From NCBI GenBank assembly GCA_029248825.1, contig JAQWIP010000074.1, forward strand, positions 1 through 19,340: 19,340 nt of DNA. The letters are read 5' to 3'. Each line of letters starts with the position of its first letter. Position 1 is the stretch's first letter. The notes below the pieces were generated by a model, which was given only the letters and a program-made list of their open reading frames with translations, made no database searches and was not told the origin of the DNA. Made by a program: the position numbers and the translations under genes. This DNA is from Alphaproteobacteria bacterium. Its GTDB lineage: Bacteria; Pseudomonadota; Alphaproteobacteria; RS24. Positions 1-7,901 of the stretch are shown here, piece by piece.

Positions 1-201
1 AAGGCAAATAGCGCGCGCGAGAGAATAATATCGGAAACAAAAAAGCCCAGAAAGAAAGCTATCATGCGATTTGTATATCTGACCTTTGGTAACGAGAGTA
101 GTAAAAATGGAACCGATTTATTTCCTACACGCGGGCGCTGGCGCTTTCTTTCTGGGCTTTTTTGTTTCCGATATTATTCTCTCGCGCGCGCTATTTGCCT
201 T
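1..201. repeat. 59-bp perfect inverted repeat at the window edge
   Basis: Bases 1-59 are the exact reverse complement of 143-201, with an 83-base loop (60-142) between the arms; base 60 against 142 is the first mismatch. The right arm lies inside the coding sequence of the gene at 107, so it is the native copy. The left arm starts at the first base of the window and encodes nothing recognisable on its own. A coding segment reappearing inverted at a sequence end is typical of fold-back chimeras from whole-genome amplification or of assembly errors. A real cruciform-forming repeat cannot be excluded. If it is an artefact, true upstream sequence starts only near base 60. Confidence 0.9.
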
Positions 202-763
202 TGGTTCCGCCCTTTTGGTCTATGGGCTTGCCTTCCAAACCCCTACTTCGGGGCTGGCGATTGGCTGGGCGGTTTTGGCCATTCTGGCCAATCTTGCGGT
301 CATATGGCGCAGCCTAGCCAAGCAATGGGCCACGCCGCTGACCGCGCAAGAGCAAGCCTTGGGCGAACATTTCACAGAGTTTTCAAAATCCGATTTTCGA
401 AAATTGATGAAGCTGACCGAATGGGAAACCCTCGACGCCGACAAGCCGCTGACCCAAGAAGGCGCGCCCACTAAGGCGATTTATTACCTCGTGTCGGGCG
501 CGGCCACTGTGCATAAAAATGGCGCCGACATTATCGTCGGCGAACATGCGCTGATTGGCGAAATGTCCTTCGCCAAAGGCGGGGCCGCCACCGCCACCGT
601 GGAAGCGCAAGCCGGTAGCGTATTGCTTACGTGGCCGCTTAAAAAACTTCGCAAAGCCCTAAAACGCCCGAGCCTTAGCGCCTCGTTCAACGCTTTGCTA
701 AACCAAGACCTATCGGAAAAACTAGCCGAAGACGAAATCCGCCGCAGCGCGCAAGACAGCTAA
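107..763 (+). CDS. Membrane protein with degenerate cyclic-nucleotide-binding (CRP-like/Popeye-like) domain
   Basis: A 218-residue protein. Residues about 5-70 hold two to three hydrophobic segments, followed by a soluble domain (about 90-200) with the beta-barrel pattern of the CRP/cNMP-binding fold: AIYYLVSGAATVHKNG (125-139), IVGEHALIGEMSFAKGG (143-159) and TATVEA. The phosphate-binding cassette keeps Gly-Glu (151-152), but the Arg that holds the cyclic phosphate in CRP is replaced in the GGAATATV stretch. N-terminal helices plus a Popeye-like domain recall the eukaryotic POPDC proteins. The ATG at 107 is preferred over TTG at 86 because GAGAG precedes it and the membrane segment begins straight after. 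Ligand and role are unknown; it could be a membrane-tethered sensor. The stop overlaps the stop of the convergent gene by 4 bp. Confidence 0.8.
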   Translation: MEPIYFLHAGAGAFFLGFFVSDIILSRALFAFGSALLVYGLAFQTPTSGLAIGWAVLAILANLAVIWRSLAKQWATPLTAQEQALGEHFTEFSKSDFRKLMKLTEWETLDADKPLTQEGAPTKAIYYLVSGAATVHKNGADIIVGEHALIGEMSFAKGGAATATVEAQAGSVLLTWPLKKLRKALKRPSLSASFNALLNQDLSEKLAEDEIRRSAQDS

Positions 764-987
764 ATCCAGCCCATCACGCGGGCAAACCCCGTGGCGAACA
801 AGGGCAATTGCAATCCGAAATTAGTCATCAAAGCGCGGTCTTTGCTCAAGAATCCCGCCCACGTCCATAGCAATGAGCCAGAGCCATGGATGATAATATT
901 GAGCGGATATATATTCAGGTTGGTCAGCAAAATGCCGCTCAACACGAGACTGGTACCGAGCCATTTCAAAACAGTCAACTGGGTCAT
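760..987 (-). CDS. Small two-helix membrane protein of unknown function
   Basis: A 75-residue protein starting MTQLTVLKWL. The start at 987 is decided by a good AAGGAG ribosome site 6 bases upstream; an in-frame start at 1041 would add 18 residues rich in Arg and Ala and is not supported. Two hydrophobic segments (about 8-25 and 32-46) flank an NIYPLNIIIHGSGSLLWTW motif, followed by a KDRALMTNFG loop and a third weakly hydrophobic stretch (60-72). The pattern resembles small conserved proteobacterial membrane proteins distantly similar to PnuC/YgjV half-transporters, but I cannot assign a family with certainty. Its TAG stop overlaps the TAA of the convergent gene at 107-763. Confidence 0.75.
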   Translation of the reverse strand: MTQLTVLKWLGTSLVLSGILLTNLNIYPLNIIIHGSGSLLWTWAGFLSKDRALMTNFGLQLPLFATGFARVMGWI

Positions 988-1001
988 GGTTTCTCCTTTT
1001 A

Positions 1002-1017
1002 TGGCGCGCGCGCGCCA
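1002..1017. promoter_or_regulatory. 16-bp perfect GC palindrome in divergent intergenic region
   Basis: TGGCGCGCGCGCGCCA is self-complementary and lies just upstream of the ribosome site of the small membrane gene (start 987), in the gap before the MATE gene. It could be an operator or a hairpin in the leader. Alternating GC runs are also common elsewhere in this window through codon use (for example near 184 and 8168), so function is uncertain. Confidence 0.3.
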
Positions 1018-1094
1018 AACTAATCCTTGTGGCACTTGCACGAACCACTATGCTTTCTTCTAACACGCTGACCGCAATGAAAACGAGAGCCTCT

Positions 1095-2444
1095 ATGGAC
1101 CCGCGCACCCAAGCCCTATTAAACAAACCGCCCCTGCCGCTTTTGCTGGCATTAACGGCGCCCAATACGGCAGCTTTTGCCATTCAAGCTGGCGTCAATC
1201 TCACCGAGGTTTGGATTATCAGCCGCCTCGGCACAGAGGCGCTGGCTGCCATTGCTTTGGTGTTTCCTTTATTGATGCTCACGCAAACCATGTCGGGCGG
1301 TGCGCTCGGCGGCGCCATTTCTTCGGCCGTGGCACGCGCCTTGGGCAATGGCAACGCCGAGCGCGCGCAGAAACTTGTCTGGCATGCGATTTTTGGCGGC
1401 ACGATTGGCGCGCTGTTTTTCTTGCTTGTTTTCGCTTTATTTGGCCGCTCGTTTTTAATGTTCCTCGGCGGCGATGGCGCTATCCTCGAGGCCGCGATGG
1501 ACTATTGCTGGGTGCTGTTCATCGGCGGCATAAGCATGTGGGTGTCCACGGTTTTGGGCTCGGTATTTCGCGGCGCGGGCGATATGGGCTTTCCGGCCAA
1601 ATTGATGATTATGAGCGCCGTCATTCAAGTGCCGACCACCGCCATTTTAGTGCTTGGCCTATTTGGTATGCCGCAGCTCGGCGTTGCGGGCGCGGCCGTC
1701 TCGAGCGTTGTTTCGGCTTTCATTATGGGGCTGTTTTTATGGGCGAGATTGGCCTCCGATAAAACCTCAACCCCGCTGCGGCGTGTGCATTTCGGCTGGC
1801 AGCGAGATCTGGTCGACGAAATTTTAAAAGTCGCACGCCCCGCCAGCATCAATCCACTGATGACCGTTGGCACCATCTTGGGACTGACCGCTTTGGTCGG
1901 CAGTTTTGGTTCGCAAGCTTTGGCTGGTTATGGCATTGGCACGCGCATTGAGTTTCTCATGCTGCCGATTATTTTCGCTTTCGGCACGGCGCTCACGACC
2001 ATTGTCGGCACCAATATTGGCGCGGGAAATTATGACCGTGCCGAACATGCCGCCTGGTATGGCGTGGCCAGTGTGGCGATACTATGCGGTGTCACGGGCG
2101 GCCTCTTGGCGCTGTTTCCGCAAAGCTGGATTCCTGTTTTCACCGATGATCCGGTGGCTTATGAGACCGCCAAATCTTACATTCAGCTGGTGGGGCCGGC
2201 CTATCCGTTTTTGGGCATGGGGCTAATTTTATATTTCGCCAGCCAAGGCGCCGGCATTATGACTTGGCCCATCCGCGCGATGATGGCGCGCTTTGTCTTA
2301 TCGGTCGGCGGCGCTTCGGCCTTGGTGCATTTTGCCGGATACGGCGTGGAAGCGATTTTTGCCGTCAGCGGCGTGGCCTTGGTGATTTATGCTTGCATTA
2401 TCGTCACCGCGATTTATCGCGGCGCTTGGCGACCCAAAGCTTAA
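1095..2444 (+). CDS. MATE family multidrug/Na+ efflux transporter
   Basis: A 449-residue polytopic inner-membrane protein with the twelve-segment pattern of the multi-antimicrobial extrusion family (NorM/DinF type), which exports cationic compounds in exchange for H+ or Na+. Supporting stretches are APNTAAFAIQAGVNLTEVW (TM1), the SGGALGGAISSAVARALGNG loop, FRGAGDMGFPAK, and in the second half IGTRIEFLMLPIIFAFGTA with TTIVGTNIGAGN, the repeat of the same fold. The reading frame is open from 1029. I choose ATG 1095 (MDPRTQALLNKPP) because family members usually begin close to this sequence and GAGAG lies just upstream; ATG 1077 is the alternative. The substrate cannot be told. TAA overlaps the stop of the convergent MFS gene in a shared TTAA. 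Confidence 0.9.
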   Translation: MDPRTQALLNKPPLPLLLALTAPNTAAFAIQAGVNLTEVWIISRLGTEALAAIALVFPLLMLTQTMSGGALGGAISSAVARALGNGNAERAQKLVWHAIFGGTIGALFFLLVFALFGRSFLMFLGGDGAILEAAMDYCWVLFIGGISMWVSTVLGSVFRGAGDMGFPAKLMIMSAVIQVPTTAILVLGLFGMPQLGVAGAAVSSVVSAFIMGLFLWARLASDKTSTPLRRVHFGWQRDLVDEILKVARPASINPLMTVGTILGLTALVGSFGSQALAGYGIGTRIEFLMLPIIFAFGTALTTIVGTNIGAGNYDRAEHAAWYGVASVAILCGVTGGLLALFPQSWIPVFTDDPVAYETAKSYIQLVGPAYPFLGMGLILYFASQGAGIMTWPIRAMMARFVLSVGGASALVHFAGYGVEAIFAVSGVALVIYACIIVTAIYRGAWRPKA

Positions 2445-3670
2445 TCAGCGCGGCGCACCAATTCGGGCGCGCGGGCTATCCAGAGGGCGCCAAAGGCGGC
2501 GAGGCTGCACAGGCTGACGAAGACAAAAGCATTGCCATAGCCGCCGCCGAAATCGTAAATCACGCCAATGGCAATCGGGCCAGAGGCGACACCGAAATTC
2601 ATAATCAATTGCTGATAGCTGAGAATGCGGGGGAAATCGCGCAAGCCAAAAGCGGCCGCCACCAATAAGGGCTGCACCATTAAAATATTGCCCACGGTGA
2701 AGCCAAACACCATGGTCATGGCCAAGACCGCCAGCTCGCCTTGTGCCATCGACATGGCAAAGAGGGTCGCGGCTTGCAGCAGGTAAACGCTCAAAACAAA
2801 TTTGAATAAATTAAGACGATCCAGCACAGCGCCGCAAATCAGCCGACCGACCAGCGAGCAAAAAGCAACGGAGGCAATGGTGATGGCGGCGGTCTCGGCA
2901 TCGGCGCGCTCTAGCCCCCATTTAAACACATGCGCGATGGTGCCGACTTGTGCCATCAACGCCAAAATGGAAGCGCTGGCCGACCAGCGGAAAAACCGCG
3001 AACGCAAAGCCTCGCTCGCGCTAAGCCCCTCGGTCATTGTGTCTTCGCTTTGCCCATCGTGGGCATCGCCATCGGGCAGCTGCCCCATGGCTTGGGGGCT
3101 GGGGCGCAAAAACGCCAGCGTCAACGGCACATTGGCCAAAATAACCCAGAACACCCAACCACTATGCAGCATATCAATGCCGCCGGTTTTCAGCATTTGC
3201 GCCAGAGCTGGCGTCAAAAGCACGCCGCCCAAAGACAATCCAGATTGCGTGAGCGCCAATCCCAAAGCGCGGCGACGAACAAACCAGCGCGCCACCAATG
3301 TGGTGGCTGGCACCAGCGCGGTCATCGAATAGCCAATGCCGAGCAAAACATAAACGCCGTAAATCTCTGGCAATGTGGAGACCATCGGCAAGAGGCCATA
3401 AGCACCCGCAATCACCAGCGTGCCGATGACGACGCAATAGCGAACATCATAGCGCGAGATTAACTCGCCCACGCCAATGCCGGCAAAACCCGCCGCTACC
3501 AAAAACAGCGTATTGGCGCCCGAGATTTGCGCAACGCTGAACCCCGTGGCCGCAACAATCGTCTCGAGCAGAACCGACATCGCATAAAAAATCATACCGG
3601 CACCAATGAACAGGCTGTAGCCAATGGCCACAAGCACCAACCAACCGAAGAAAAAACTCGGACGCTTCAT
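2441..3670 (-). CDS. MFS transporter, monocarboxylate/oxalate:formate-antiporter-like
   Basis: A 409-residue major facilitator protein with about twelve hydrophobic segments. The N-terminal FFFGWLVLVAIGYS, the central ARWFVRRRALGLALTQSGLS loop between TM4 and TM5, and the SYQQLIMNFGVASGPIAIG segment near the C-terminus fit the MCT/OFA branch, which moves small organic acids. The start at 3670 has AGGTG upstream; the ORF extends 5 codons further without a ribosome site. Only 2 bases separate it from the stop of the enoyl-CoA hydratase, so it is probably the last gene of an operon with that gene and purT. A role importing a carboxylate handled by the hydratase is an inference. The substrate is not predictable from sequence. 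Confidence 0.85.
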   Translation of the reverse strand: MKRPSFFFGWLVLVAIGYSLFIGAGMIFYAMSVLLETIVAATGFSVAQISGANTLFLVAAGFAGIGVGELISRYDVRYCVVIGTLVIAGAYGLLPMVSTLPEIYGVYVLLGIGYSMTALVPATTLVARWFVRRRALGLALTQSGLSLGGVLLTPALAQMLKTGGIDMLHSGWVFWVILANVPLTLAFLRPSPQAMGQLPDGDAHDGQSEDTMTEGLSASEALRSRFFRWSASASILALMAQVGTIAHVFKWGLERADAETAAITIASVAFCSLVGRLICGAVLDRLNLFKFVLSVYLLQAATLFAMSMAQGELAVLAMTMVFGFTVGNILMVQPLLVAAAFGLRDFPRILSYQQLIMNFGVASGPIAIGVIYDFGGGYGNAFVFVSLCSLAAFGALWIARAPELVRRAD

Positions 3671-3672
3671 AC

Positions 3673-4437
3673 TCACACCTGCCATTTGGGTTTGCGTTTT
3701 TCGGCAAAGGCGCGCGGGCCTTCGCGCGCGTCATCGCTTTTGGCCCAATCGCGATAGGCGGGATAGCCGCCTTGGTTTTTCAAGGCTTGCGCCAAACTCG
3801 GCTCATCTAGCCCGCGCATCACGGTCTGCTTCGAGGCGCGCACCGCCATGGGCGAGGCTTTTAAAATCGCCTCGCACCATGTTTCCACGGCAGCGTCCAA
3901 AGCCTCGGGCGCTACCACTTGATTGACCAGCCCAAGGCTCTCGGCCTTGGCGGCATCGACGCGCTGACCCGTTAAAATCATTCCCATGGCTTGTTTCAAA
4001 CCGACTTGGCGCGGCAAGCGATGCAAGCCGCCGCCCAAGGCCACCACGCCAGCCAAAGGTTCGGGCAAGCCGAATCTGGCGGTTTCGCTGGCAATAATAA
4101 TATCGCAGGCCAAAGCAATTTCGAAACCCCCGCCAAGCGCCAAACCATTGACGGCGGCGATAATCGGTTTGTTGAGGTCATAGCGTTCTATCAATCCGGC
4201 ATAGCCTGAGCTTGGGTAGGCGCCCTGCTGGCTGACGGTTTTTAAATCGCTGCCCGCACAAAAGGCACGATCGCCCGCGCCTTTCACCACACAAATGCCT
4301 TGGCTGTCGTCGGCGGCAACGGCATCGAAAGCGGCGTGCAAAGCGTCATGCATATCGGGGGTAATCGCGTTCATCGCGGCGGGGCGGTTCAGCGTAATCG
4401 TCGTTACTTGCGCGCGTGTCTCAACGAGAATATCCAT
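3673..4437 (-). CDS. Enoyl-CoA hydratase/isomerase (crotonase) family protein
   Basis: A 254-residue protein with the whole crotonase fold. The oxyanion-hole segment is AGDRAFCAGSDL (54-65), followed by IIAAVNGLALGGGFEIALACD (92-112). Both glutamates used for hydration in rat enoyl-CoA hydratase (E144 and E164, PDB-known family knowledge) have equivalents at E106 and E126 with the same 20-residue spacing, so hydratase activity is plausible. It would add water to 2-enoyl-CoA in fatty-acid or aromatic-acid beta-oxidation in the cytoplasm. It starts 8 bases after the purT stop and ends 2 bases before the MFS start, so it is the middle gene of a three-gene operon. Exact chain-length preference is unknown. 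Confidence 0.9.
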   Translation of the reverse strand: MDILVETRAQVTTITLNRPAAMNAITPDMHDALHAAFDAVAADDSQGICVVKGAGDRAFCAGSDLKTVSQQGAYPSSGYAGLIERYDLNKPIIAAVNGLALGGGFEIALACDIIIASETARFGLPEPLAGVVALGGGLHRLPRQVGLKQAMGMILTGQRVDAAKAESLGLVNQVVAPEALDAAVETWCEAILKASPMAVRASKQTVMRGLDEPSLAQALKNQGGYPAYRDWAKSDDAREGPRAFAEKRKPKWQV

Positions 4438-4445
4438 GGGGTTTC

Positions 4446-5582
4446 CTAACGATAGCTTATGGTTATGTGGCGGCGTGCGGCCTCGGCGGTCGCGGCGTCG
4501 GGCGCAAAAATAATGCCCAGACGTCGATTGAGATAGGCGCTCGGCTTGTTAAAATGCATGGCTTCTACCTCCAACATGGATTCCACTTTGTCTATGTTTT
4601 CAATGGTATAGCTCTCCGCCACTTGCTCGGCATTAATCGTATGGCAGGCGCCCGACCGCAGCAAACGGATATCGCTAATCGGCAGATGTAAAATCGCGCG
4701 AGCGTGTAAATCGAACTCGGATAGATTTTGCGTATAGAGCGTCAGCAATCCAGTGTCATGCGGGCGCGGGCTCAGCTCCGAGAAAATCACCTCTTGGCCG
4801 CGCACAAAAAACTCGACCCCGAACAGACCATAGCCTTGCAAGTCATCGGTAATGCGGCGCGCTATATCTTGCGCTTGCGCTTCCAAAGCGCCCATATCAA
4901 ATGTGCCTTGCTCGCTGCGTTTAAAATCGCCATCGACTTGCTCGTGGCGAAGCACCGGACAAAAAACCGTCTCGCCGTTTCTCTGACGAATGGTCAAAAG
5001 GGTGATTTCGTAATCAAAGTCGATAAATTCTTCGATAATCACTTTCGGCCTATCGCCGCGCATATTCTCCACCGCGTTCTGCCAAGCTGCGCGCGCGGCT
5101 TTTTCGTCGCCAGCGTCAAGCGTCGATTGGCCTTTGCCAGACGAACTCATGACCGGCTTCACCACTGTCTTCCGTTTCATCTCGTGGTAACTTTTCAGCA
5201 GCGCTTCAAGGCTTTGGGCGTATTGATATTTGGCCGTTGGCAGACCCAATTCGGCGGCGCGATCGCGGATGCGGTCGCGGTTCATCGTCAAATCGACGGC
5301 GCGCGCCGATGGCACAATGGTTCGGCTGGCTTCCAGCTCGATCAGAACTTGCGTGTTGATGGCCTCAATTTCTGGTACCACGAGGTCGGGGTCGACACTT
5401 TGCACATGCGCGCGCAATTGCGCCGCATCGAGCATATCAAACACCAAAGCTTCATCGGCCACTTGCATGGCGGGCGCCTTTTCATAGCGGTCGCAGGCCA
5501 CCACCGTGCAGCCCAAACGCTTGAGACTGATGGTCAATTCGCGGCCTAACTCGCCCGAGCCGAGTAGCATTATTTTTGTCAC
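4446..5582 (-). CDS. purT: Formate-dependent phosphoribosylglycinamide formyltransferase (GAR transformylase 2)
   Basis: A 378-residue ATP-grasp enzyme that makes formyl-GAR from GAR, formate and ATP, the folate-independent route of the third step of purine synthesis. Recognisable PurT motifs are KIMLLGSGELGREL at the N-terminus, VPEIEAI, TMNRDRIRD, KPVMSSSGKGQS (142-153) and ELSPRPHDTG (269-278), the last two forming the ATP/Mg site. E. coli PurT is 392 residues. I select the GTG start at 5582 because GGGAGGA lies 8-9 bases upstream and homology starts there; an ATG at 5648 would add 22 unrelated residues. It heads an operon with an enoyl-CoA hydratase (8-base gap) and an MFS carrier. The grouping with acyl-CoA metabolism is unusual. 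Confidence 0.95.
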   Translation of the reverse strand: MTKIMLLGSGELGRELTISLKRLGCTVVACDRYEKAPAMQVADEALVFDMLDAAQLRAHVQSVDPDLVVPEIEAINTQVLIELEASRTIVPSARAVDLTMNRDRIRDRAAELGLPTAKYQYAQSLEALLKSYHEMKRKTVVKPVMSSSGKGQSTLDAGDEKAARAAWQNAVENMRGDRPKVIIEEFIDFDYEITLLTIRQRNGETVFCPVLRHEQVDGDFKRSEQGTFDMGALEAQAQDIARRITDDLQGYGLFGVEFFVRGQEVIFSELSPRPHDTGLLTLYTQNLSEFDLHARAILHLPISDIRLLRSGACHTINAEQVAESYTIENIDKVESMLEVEAMHFNKPSAYLNRRLGIIFAPDAATAEAARRHITISYR

Positions 5583-5590
5583 GCCTGAAT

Positions 5591-5597
5591 TCCTCCC
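5591..5597 (-). promoter_or_regulatory. Strong ribosome binding site deciding the GTG start of purT
   Basis: On the minus strand GGGAGGA stands 8 bases before GTG (5582-5580). No comparable site precedes the upstream ATG at 5648. Confidence 0.7.
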
Positions 5598-5721
5598 AAG
5601 GCCGCTTGACCCTATCTGATAAAAAGCCCTAACTTTGGCTAGAAGCATAATCTAAGTCGCAGAAAAAAAGCCACGCAAAACATTGCAAATCTAGACGTGG
5701 CAAGCCTATCGGGAGAGCTCA

Positions 5722-6198
5722 ATGGAAACCTATCAAAAACAATTACTCGGCCACGCCATGTGGGTTTTATTTATCGGTCTGCTGAGCGGCTTTATGTTGG
5801 CCATTAGCCTCATCGGCGGCTTGGAACTTGTGCCGGGGGTTTTCATTAACGTGCCTATGTTCGGCACCACCGAGGGCTGGGTTCGCACGCATGCGGGCGG
5901 CATTAGCAATTGCTTGCTCATGGTCGCCATGGCGTTCGCTTTGCCGCACTGCGGATTGGCCATGGCTCGCGCGCAGCTGTTTGCCAAGGGCATTATTTTT
6001 GCGGGCTGGAGCAACACGATATTTTATTGGACAGGAAATGCGTCAGGCTCGCGTGCCTTGTCATTTGGCGACAATGCTTTGGGCGCGTCAAATATTCTGG
6101 GCAGTGTCGGTTATACGCTAGCCGTGGTTGCCGCCATCGTAACGCTTTATATCGCAGCCCAAATGGGGCGCGGATTTTTTAAAAAATCAGCCTCGTAA
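5722..6198 (+). CDS. Styrene-oxide isomerase-like (StyC family) integral membrane protein
   Basis: A 158-residue protein with four hydrophobic segments (about 11-32, 58-75, 84-103, 122-148). From memory it aligns along its length with Pseudomonas StyC, which converts styrene oxide to phenylacetaldehyde: EGWVRTHAGGISN matches EGWARAHSGPALN, GWSNTIFY matches GWSNVGFY, and FGDNALGASNIL matches FGPNRLGPADIF. StyC is a heme-b trimer; its heme-ligand His58, Asn64 and Tyr103 correspond here to H57, N63 and Y102, while Asp95 is replaced by A94. It may therefore bind heme and isomerise an epoxide, but the substrate is unknown and no styrene genes adjoin. GGGAGAG precedes the ATG. It converges on the helicase gene with a 3-bp gap. 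Confidence 0.75.
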   Translation: METYQKQLLGHAMWVLFIGLLSGFMLAISLIGGLELVPGVFINVPMFGTTEGWVRTHAGGISNCLLMVAMAFALPHCGLAMARAQLFAKGIIFAGWSNTIFYWTGNASGSRALSFGDNALGASNILGSVGYTLAVVAAIVTLYIAAQMGRGFFKKSAS

Positions 6199-6201
6199 AA
6201 C

Positions 6202-7710
6202 CTAGTCGGCGCGCTTGCCTTGCGGCTTGCCGCCCGATCCCGTCGGTCGACTGCCGCGATGACCGGGCTTCTTGCCACCCGGTTTTCCGCTTGGTTTTCC
6301 GCCGGGCTTGCCTTTAAATCCGCCAGGTTTGCCGCCCGGTTTGCCGCCAGCTTTACCTTTAAATCCACCCGGTTTGCCACCTGATTTACCGTCACGTTTG
6401 CCTTGCGGCTTGCCATCCCAATTGCCTTTATCTCTATTGCGCGGCTTCTTGCCTTGCTTGCGCTTCGGACGTGGCGGCATCGAGCCGTCTTCGAAATCGC
6501 TCAATGTCTTGGTAGCTTGCACTTCCACGCCGTCTTGGGTCGGCGCATCCGTATCCTTCGAGGCATCGGGGGCTTTCATTTCGCGCATGGCGACGGTTAC
6601 ATTTTGTGTCGGCAGGCTCAATTTCGTGAGGCGTTCGACATCGCGCATACGTTTTTTCTCGTCGGGCGCGCATAGCGTAATGGCGCGGCCTTCGCGGCCG
6701 GCGCGCGCGGTGCGGCCAATGCGGTGAACGTAGCTTTCTGGTTGCATCGGCGGGTCATAATTGACCACCAAAGATACATCGGGAATATCAATACCGCGAG
6801 CCGCCACATCGGTGGCGACCAGAATATGTTCCTTGCCCGAGCGGAATAAATCGAGCGCGCGCTGACGCTGCGCCTGACTTTTATTGCCATGAATGGCCGA
6901 GGCCAAAACGCCCTTCTTTTTCAAGAAAGTGACCAAATCATTGGCGCCATGTTTGGTGCGCGTGAACACAATCGTGCGGAACTCATTTTCCAATTGCGCG
7001 AGCAAAAAAGGTCGCTTGCTGGCGCGGTCCATCAAGTAAACCATCTGCTCAATCTTCTCGATGGGCGTGCCTTGTTTGGCCACTTGCACATCGACGGGGT
7101 CGGTCAAAAACTCATTGGCGAGTTTGCGAATTTCTTTCGGCATGGTCGCCGACAGCAAAACCGTTTGGCGGTCTTGCGGGGCTTTGCGCATAATTCGGCG
7201 AATGGCCGGAAAAAAGCCCAAATCCATCATTTGGTCGGCTTCATCCAACACCACAATTTTCGTGTCTTGCAGCGAAATATTGCCCTGTTTCAAATGGTCT
7301 TCCAAACGCCCAGGCGTCGCCACCATAATGTCGAGCCCCCGAAACAGTTTCTTCACTTGCGGGGGATATTTCATGCCGCCCACAATGCTGGCGCGTTGGT
7401 GATAAATCTTCTCGCCATATTTGGCGATATTATCGTCAATCTGGCTGGCCAATTCGCGCGTTGGCACCACAATCAAGGCGGTGCAGCGTTTCGGCTCTAC
7501 GGGCGTTTTCGCCTGAATGAGCTTTTCCAAAATCGGCAAAACAAAAGCCGCCGTCTTGCCGGTGCCCGTTTGCGCAATGCCCACCACGTCGCGGCCTTTC
7601 AGCAGCTCGGGAATGGTTTTTTCTTGAATGGGCGTTGGATCCGAATAACCGCTTTTTTCGAGCGTGTCGGCCAGTTGCTTGGAGAGACCAAGCGAAGCAA
7701 ACTTAGACAT
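6202..7710 (-). CDS. DEAD-box ATP-dependent RNA helicase (RhlE-like) with Gly/Lys/Pro repeat tail
   Basis: A 502-residue cytoplasmic RNA helicase. All core motifs are present: Q motif (GYSDPTPIQ, 21-29), I AQTGTGKT (46-53), Ia PTRELA (83-88), Ib TPGR (132-135), II DEAD (156-159), III SAT (187-189), IV IVFTRT, V ATDVAARGID (299-308) and VI HRIGRTARAGREG (329-341). From about 412 the chain becomes a basic low-complexity tail with repeated GGKPGGFKGK units to the end, likely an unstructured RNA-binding extension. ATG 7710 is chosen because AGGAAA precedes it and the family begins at this point (FASLGLS); the ORF runs 20 codons further without support. Such proteins act in ribosome assembly or mRNA decay, often at low temperature. 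Confidence 0.95.
   Translation of the reverse strand: MSKFASLGLSKQLADTLEKSGYSDPTPIQEKTIPELLKGRDVVGIAQTGTGKTAAFVLPILEKLIQAKTPVEPKRCTALIVVPTRELASQIDDNIAKYGEKIYHQRASIVGGMKYPPQVKKLFRGLDIMVATPGRLEDHLKQGNISLQDTKIVVLDEADQMMDLGFFPAIRRIMRKAPQDRQTVLLSATMPKEIRKLANEFLTDPVDVQVAKQGTPIEKIEQMVYLMDRASKRPFLLAQLENEFRTIVFTRTKHGANDLVTFLKKKGVLASAIHGNKSQAQRQRALDLFRSGKEHILVATDVAARGIDIPDVSLVVNYDPPMQPESYVHRIGRTARAGREGRAITLCAPDEKKRMRDVERLTKLSLPTQNVTVAMREMKAPDASKDTDAPTQDGVEVQATKTLSDFEDGSMPPRPKRKQGKKPRNRDKGNWDGKPQGKRDGKSGGKPGGFKGKAGGKPGGKPGGFKGKPGGKPSGKPGGKKPGHRGSRPTGSGGKPQGKRAD
6258..6425 (-). repeat. Imperfect coding repeats for the helicase tail
   Basis: The DNA for the helicase C-terminus repeats units encoding GKPGG, GGFKGK and similar, with nearly identical copies of gccgcccggtttgccgcc-type sequence. 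Two copies of the GGKPGGFKGK unit are clear at residues 444-453 and 458-467. Such tracts can change length by slippage between strains. Confidence 0.7.
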
Positions 7711-7901
7711 ATATTTTCCTAGGGGTTTCCTAAATCGCGGCCGATACGACATCGCGCGATACAGCTGCAAACAGCCGATGAGTTTCGTTGCGCGATGCTT
7801 AGCATGGATTGGTAGAAAAACAGTAAAGAATAATTCCCCACATCGGCTTTGCCTTTTGCGCCCAGTTGAGACACACTTTTTGAAAATCTGGAGACTGAGC
7901 T

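Noticed and set aside
4728..5549. Long open frame of 273 codons antisense to purT
   Set aside because: It mirrors a strongly recognisable gene, its product is rich in His, Arg and Ala with no motif, and no ribosome site precedes it.
6889..7722. Open frame of 277 codons antisense to the helicase
   Set aside because: The helicase frame has every DEAD-box motif; the antisense product is low-quality and unlike any family.
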